Shown: piece by piece, positions 61,242-64,000 of the stretch
Layout: every line of letters begins with the position of its first letter
Numbering within the stretch: the stretch's first letter is position 1
Assembly (NCBI GenBank): GCA_964036665.1
Contig: OZ038528.1
Location: forward strand, 12,096,501 to 12,160,500
DNA: 64,000 bases
Source of the DNA: Gordius sp. MW1
Lineage: Eukaryota > Nematomorpha > Gordioida > Gordea > Gordiidae
Direction: 5' to 3'
Program-made: the position numbers and the translations under genes
Notes under the pieces: generated by a model
Seen by the model: the letters and a program-made list of their open reading frames with translations, nothing else
Databases searched by the model: none
What the model was told of the DNA's origin: nothing

Positions 61242-64000
61242 CTTTTATATATTTTTTCATGCTCTTTCACATAGAATCGAAAAAAATAAATATTTTTACC
61301 TCAAAATTTTTCACATATTTTTCTTTGAACCGTATTCATCCGATGAAAGTTGTCGTTTTCAGACGTGGTTTCCATGATAAAAAGTAAAAATTTATCATAA
61401 TCAGAAAACTATTACTTTGAAATCATGATCGCATAGTGCATTTTTGAAAAATTAAGCACTCACGTTGCGATACAACAAACTAATCGCAACAATTAAACGT
61501 TGTCTTTTGTCAAAATGATAGTTCTCGCAGCTTAAAACCTCTTTTTGGAAGTCAATCGAGGATAATAGGATTCTCAAATTGGCTTACTTTTATATATTTT
61601 TTCATGTTCTTTCACATAGAATCGAGAAAAATAAATATTTTTACCTCAAAATTTTTCACATATTTTTCTTTGAACCGTATTCATCCGATAAAAGTTGTCG
61701 TTTTCAGACGTGGTTTCCATGATAAAAAGTAAAAATTTATCAGAATCAGAAAACTATTACTTTGAAATCATGATCGCATAGTGCATTTTTGAAAAATTAA
61801 GCACTCACGTTGCGATACAACAAATTAATCGCAACAATAAAACGTTGTCTTTTGTCAAAATGATAGTTCTCGCAGCTTAAAACCTCTTTTCGGAAGTCAA
61901 ACGAGGATAATAGGATTCTCAAATTGGCCTACTTTTATATATTTTTTCATGCTCTTTCACATAGAATCGAAAAAAATAAATATTTTTACCTCAAAACTTT
62001 TCACATATTTTTCTTTCAACCGTATTCATCCGATGAAAGTTGTCGTTTTCAGACGTGGTTTCCGTGATAAAAAGTAAAAATTTATCAGAATCAGAAAACT
62101 ATTACTTTGAAATCATGATCGCATAGTGCATTTTTGAAAAATTAAGCATTCACGTTGCGATACAACAAACTAATCGCAACAATAAAACGTTGTCTTTTGT
62201 CAAAATGATAGTTCTCGCAGCTTAAAACCTCTTTTCGGAAGTCAATCGAGGATAATAGGATTCTCAAATTGGCTTACTTTTATATATTTTTTCATGTTCT
62301 TTCACATAGAATCGAGAAAAATAAATATTTTTACCTCAAAATTTTTCACATATTTTTCTTTGAACCGTATTCATCCGATGAAAGTTGTCGTTTTCAGACG
62401 TGGTTTCCATGATAAAAAGTAAAAATTTATCATAATCAGAAAACTATTACTTTGAAATCATGATCGCATAGTGCATTTTTGAAAAATTAAGCACTCACGT
62501 TGCGATACAACAAACTAATCGCAACAATTAAACGTTGTCTTTTGTCAAAATGATAGTTCTCGCAGCTTAAAACCTCTTTTTGGAAGTCAATCGAGGATAA
62601 TAGGATTCTCAAATTGGCTTACTTTTATATATTTTTTCATGTTCTTTCACATAGAATCGAGAAAAATAAATATTTTTACCTCAAAATTTTTCACATATTT
62701 TTCTTTGAACCGTATTCATCCGATAAAAGTTGTCGTTTTCAGACGTGGTTTCCATGATAAAAAGTAAAAATTTATCAGAATCAGAAAACTATTACTTTGA
62801 AATCATGATCGCATAGTGCATTTTTGAAAAATTAAGCACTCACGTTGCGATACAACAAATTAATCGCAACAATAAAACGTTGTCTTTTGTCAAAATGATA
62901 GTTCTCGCAGCTTAAAACCTCTTTTCGGAAGTCAAACGAGGATAATAGGATTCTCAAATTGGCCTACTTTTATATATTTTTTCATGCTCTTTCACATAGA
63001 ATCGAAAAAAATAAATATTTTTACCTCAAAATTTTTCACATATTTTTCTTTCAACCGTATTCATCCGATGAAAGTTGTCGTTTTCAGACGTGGTTTCCAT
63101 GATAAAAAGTGAAATTTTATCAGAATCAGAAAACTATTACTTTGAAATCATGATCGCATAGTGCATTTTTGAAAAATTAAGCACTCACGTTGCGAAACAA
63201 CAAACTAATCGCAACAATAAAACGTTGTCTTTTGTCAAAATGATAGTTCTCGCAGCTTAAAACCTCTTTTCGGAAGTCAATCGAGGATAATAGGATTATC
63301 AAATTTGCCTACTTTTATATATTTTTTCATGCTCTTTCACATAGAATCGAAAAAAATAAATATTTTTACCTCTAAATTTTTCACATATTTTTCTTTCAAC
63401 CGTATTCATCCGATGAAAGTTGTCGTTTTCAGACGTGGTTTCCATGATAAAAAGTGAATTTTATCAGAATCAGAAAACTATTACTTTGAAATCATGATCG
63501 CATAGTGCATTTTTGAAAAATTAAGCACTCACGTTGCGATACAACAAATTAATCGCAACAATAAAACGTTGTCTTTTGTCAAAATGATAGTTCTCGCAGC
63601 TTAAAACCTCTTTTCGGAAGTCAAACGAGGATAATAGGATTCTCAAATTGGCCTACTTTTATATATTTTTTCATGCTCTTTCACATAGAATCGAAAAAAA
63701 TAAATATTTTTACCTCAAAATTTTTCACATATTTTTCTTTGAACCGTATTCATCCGATGAAAGTTGTCGTTTTCAGACGTGGTTTCCATGATAAAAAGTA
63801 AAAATTTATCATAATCAGAAAACTATTACTTTGAAATCATGATCGCATAGTGCATTTTTGAAAAATTAAGCACTCACGTTGCGATACAACAAACTAATCG
63901 CAACAATTAAACGTTGTCTTTTGTCAAAATGATAGTTCTCGCAGCTTAAAACCTCTTTTTGGAAGTCAATCGAGGATAATAGGATTCTCAAATTGGCTTA
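61242..64000 (+). repeat. Rearranged hexamer HOR, right edge
   Basis: Monomers start at 61242, 61587, 61932, 62277, 62622, 62967, 63312 and 63656. In type letters the order is C', D, X, C, D, E, F, C'. C' is an E/C chimera. X (61932) is a different monomer, with gcattcac, caaaactttt and tccgtgat. Types A and B are missing. The window ends at a monomer boundary, and the array presumably continues. Confidence 0.88.

Larger units (their letters stand above)
1..64000 (+). repeat. 345-bp AT-rich satellite DNA array, 189 tandem monomers
   Basis: The window is filled end to end by one tandem repeat. Using the cttttatata motif as position 1, I located 189 consecutive monomers, all on the same strand. 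Most are 343-345 bp; the shortest is 200 bp and the longest 350 bp; the mean is about 339 bp. A hand consensus of 345 bp has 104 G+C bases (30%). Recognisable segments in order are: the TA-rich start and T-run (1-16); a variable A-run (38-50); a T-rich block (51-90); a GC-richer block (91-135); a dyad-rich block (181-262); and a GC-richer tail (281-345). No stretch of unique sequence, inversion or inserted element was seen. Such arrays are normally non-coding heterochromatin in eukaryotes; the genomic position (centromere, pericentromere, subtelomere, B or sex chromosome) cannot be told from sequence alone. The family is not one I recognise. Confidence 0.98.

Noticed and set aside
1-64000. CRISPR array
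   Set aside because: The repeat unit is 345 bp with no short direct repeat alternating with unique spacers; every part of the unit is repeated.
1-64000. Transposon-derived repeat, or tandem copies of an LTR or MITE
   Set aside because: There are no terminal inverted repeats flanking a unit, no target-site duplications, no polyA-tailed element and no coding remnant; the units abut directly without spacers.
1-64000. Telomere-type short repeats at an array edge
   Set aside because: No run of ttaggg, tttaggg, ttagg or similar was found; both ends of the window are still inside the satellite.

Overview
The whole 64 kb window is one uninterrupted tandem array of an AT-rich satellite DNA. I placed 189 head-to-tail monomers, all in the same orientation. 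The full-length monomer is 345 bp, with common 343-344 bp variants, and a hand-built consensus is about 30% G+C. The window happens to start and end on the monomer boundary I used as phase (start of the cttttatata motif). I found no protein-coding gene, RNA gene, transposon, CRISPR array or unique sequence anywhere. The open frames of 60-76 codons are the same satellite text read in one frame, and I reject them.

An array of this size, with higher-order repeats (HORs) and no inserted genes, is typical of eukaryotic heterochromatin: centromeric, pericentromeric, subtelomeric, or on a B or sex chromosome. The 345 bp period is about twice a nucleosome repeat. I do not recognise the satellite family and cannot name the organism. 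CpG is not depleted in the consensus, which mildly argues against a genome that heavily methylates this DNA in the germ line.

Layout. 1-689: ordinary monomers. 690-3454: a duplicated five-monomer unit containing 200-bp truncated monomers. 3455-8616: mosaic of full-length variants. 8617-18120: a nine-type HOR in four units of 8, 9, 7 and 4 monomers. 18121-19154: short run of one variant. 19155-23284: a 1.38 kb tetramer repeated three times. 23285-26040: mosaic. 26041-29480: a pentamer unit with an internal dimer duplication. 29481-30168: two linking monomers. 30169-34783: a diverged heptamer repeated twice. 34784-36151: mosaic. 36152-37525: a dispersed copy of the tetramer at 16753-18120. 37526-38901: mosaic. 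38902-41605: a near-identical 1352-bp tetramer duplication. 41606-46432: mosaic. 46433-51245 and 54357-59172: two near-identical 4.8 kb copies separated by 3.1 kb. 59173-64000: further hexamer HOR units, partly rearranged.

Each full-length monomer carries a dyad-rich module at consensus positions 181-262: an 8-bp palindrome, a bulged stem-loop (194-219), and a second stem-loop with perfect 8-bp arms (223-249). The largest internal deletions have an end at the apex or 5' base of the first stem-loop. That coincidence, together with several chimeric monomers, is the most interesting thing here. The array reads as a record of unequal exchange and deletion rather than as a gene-encoded system.
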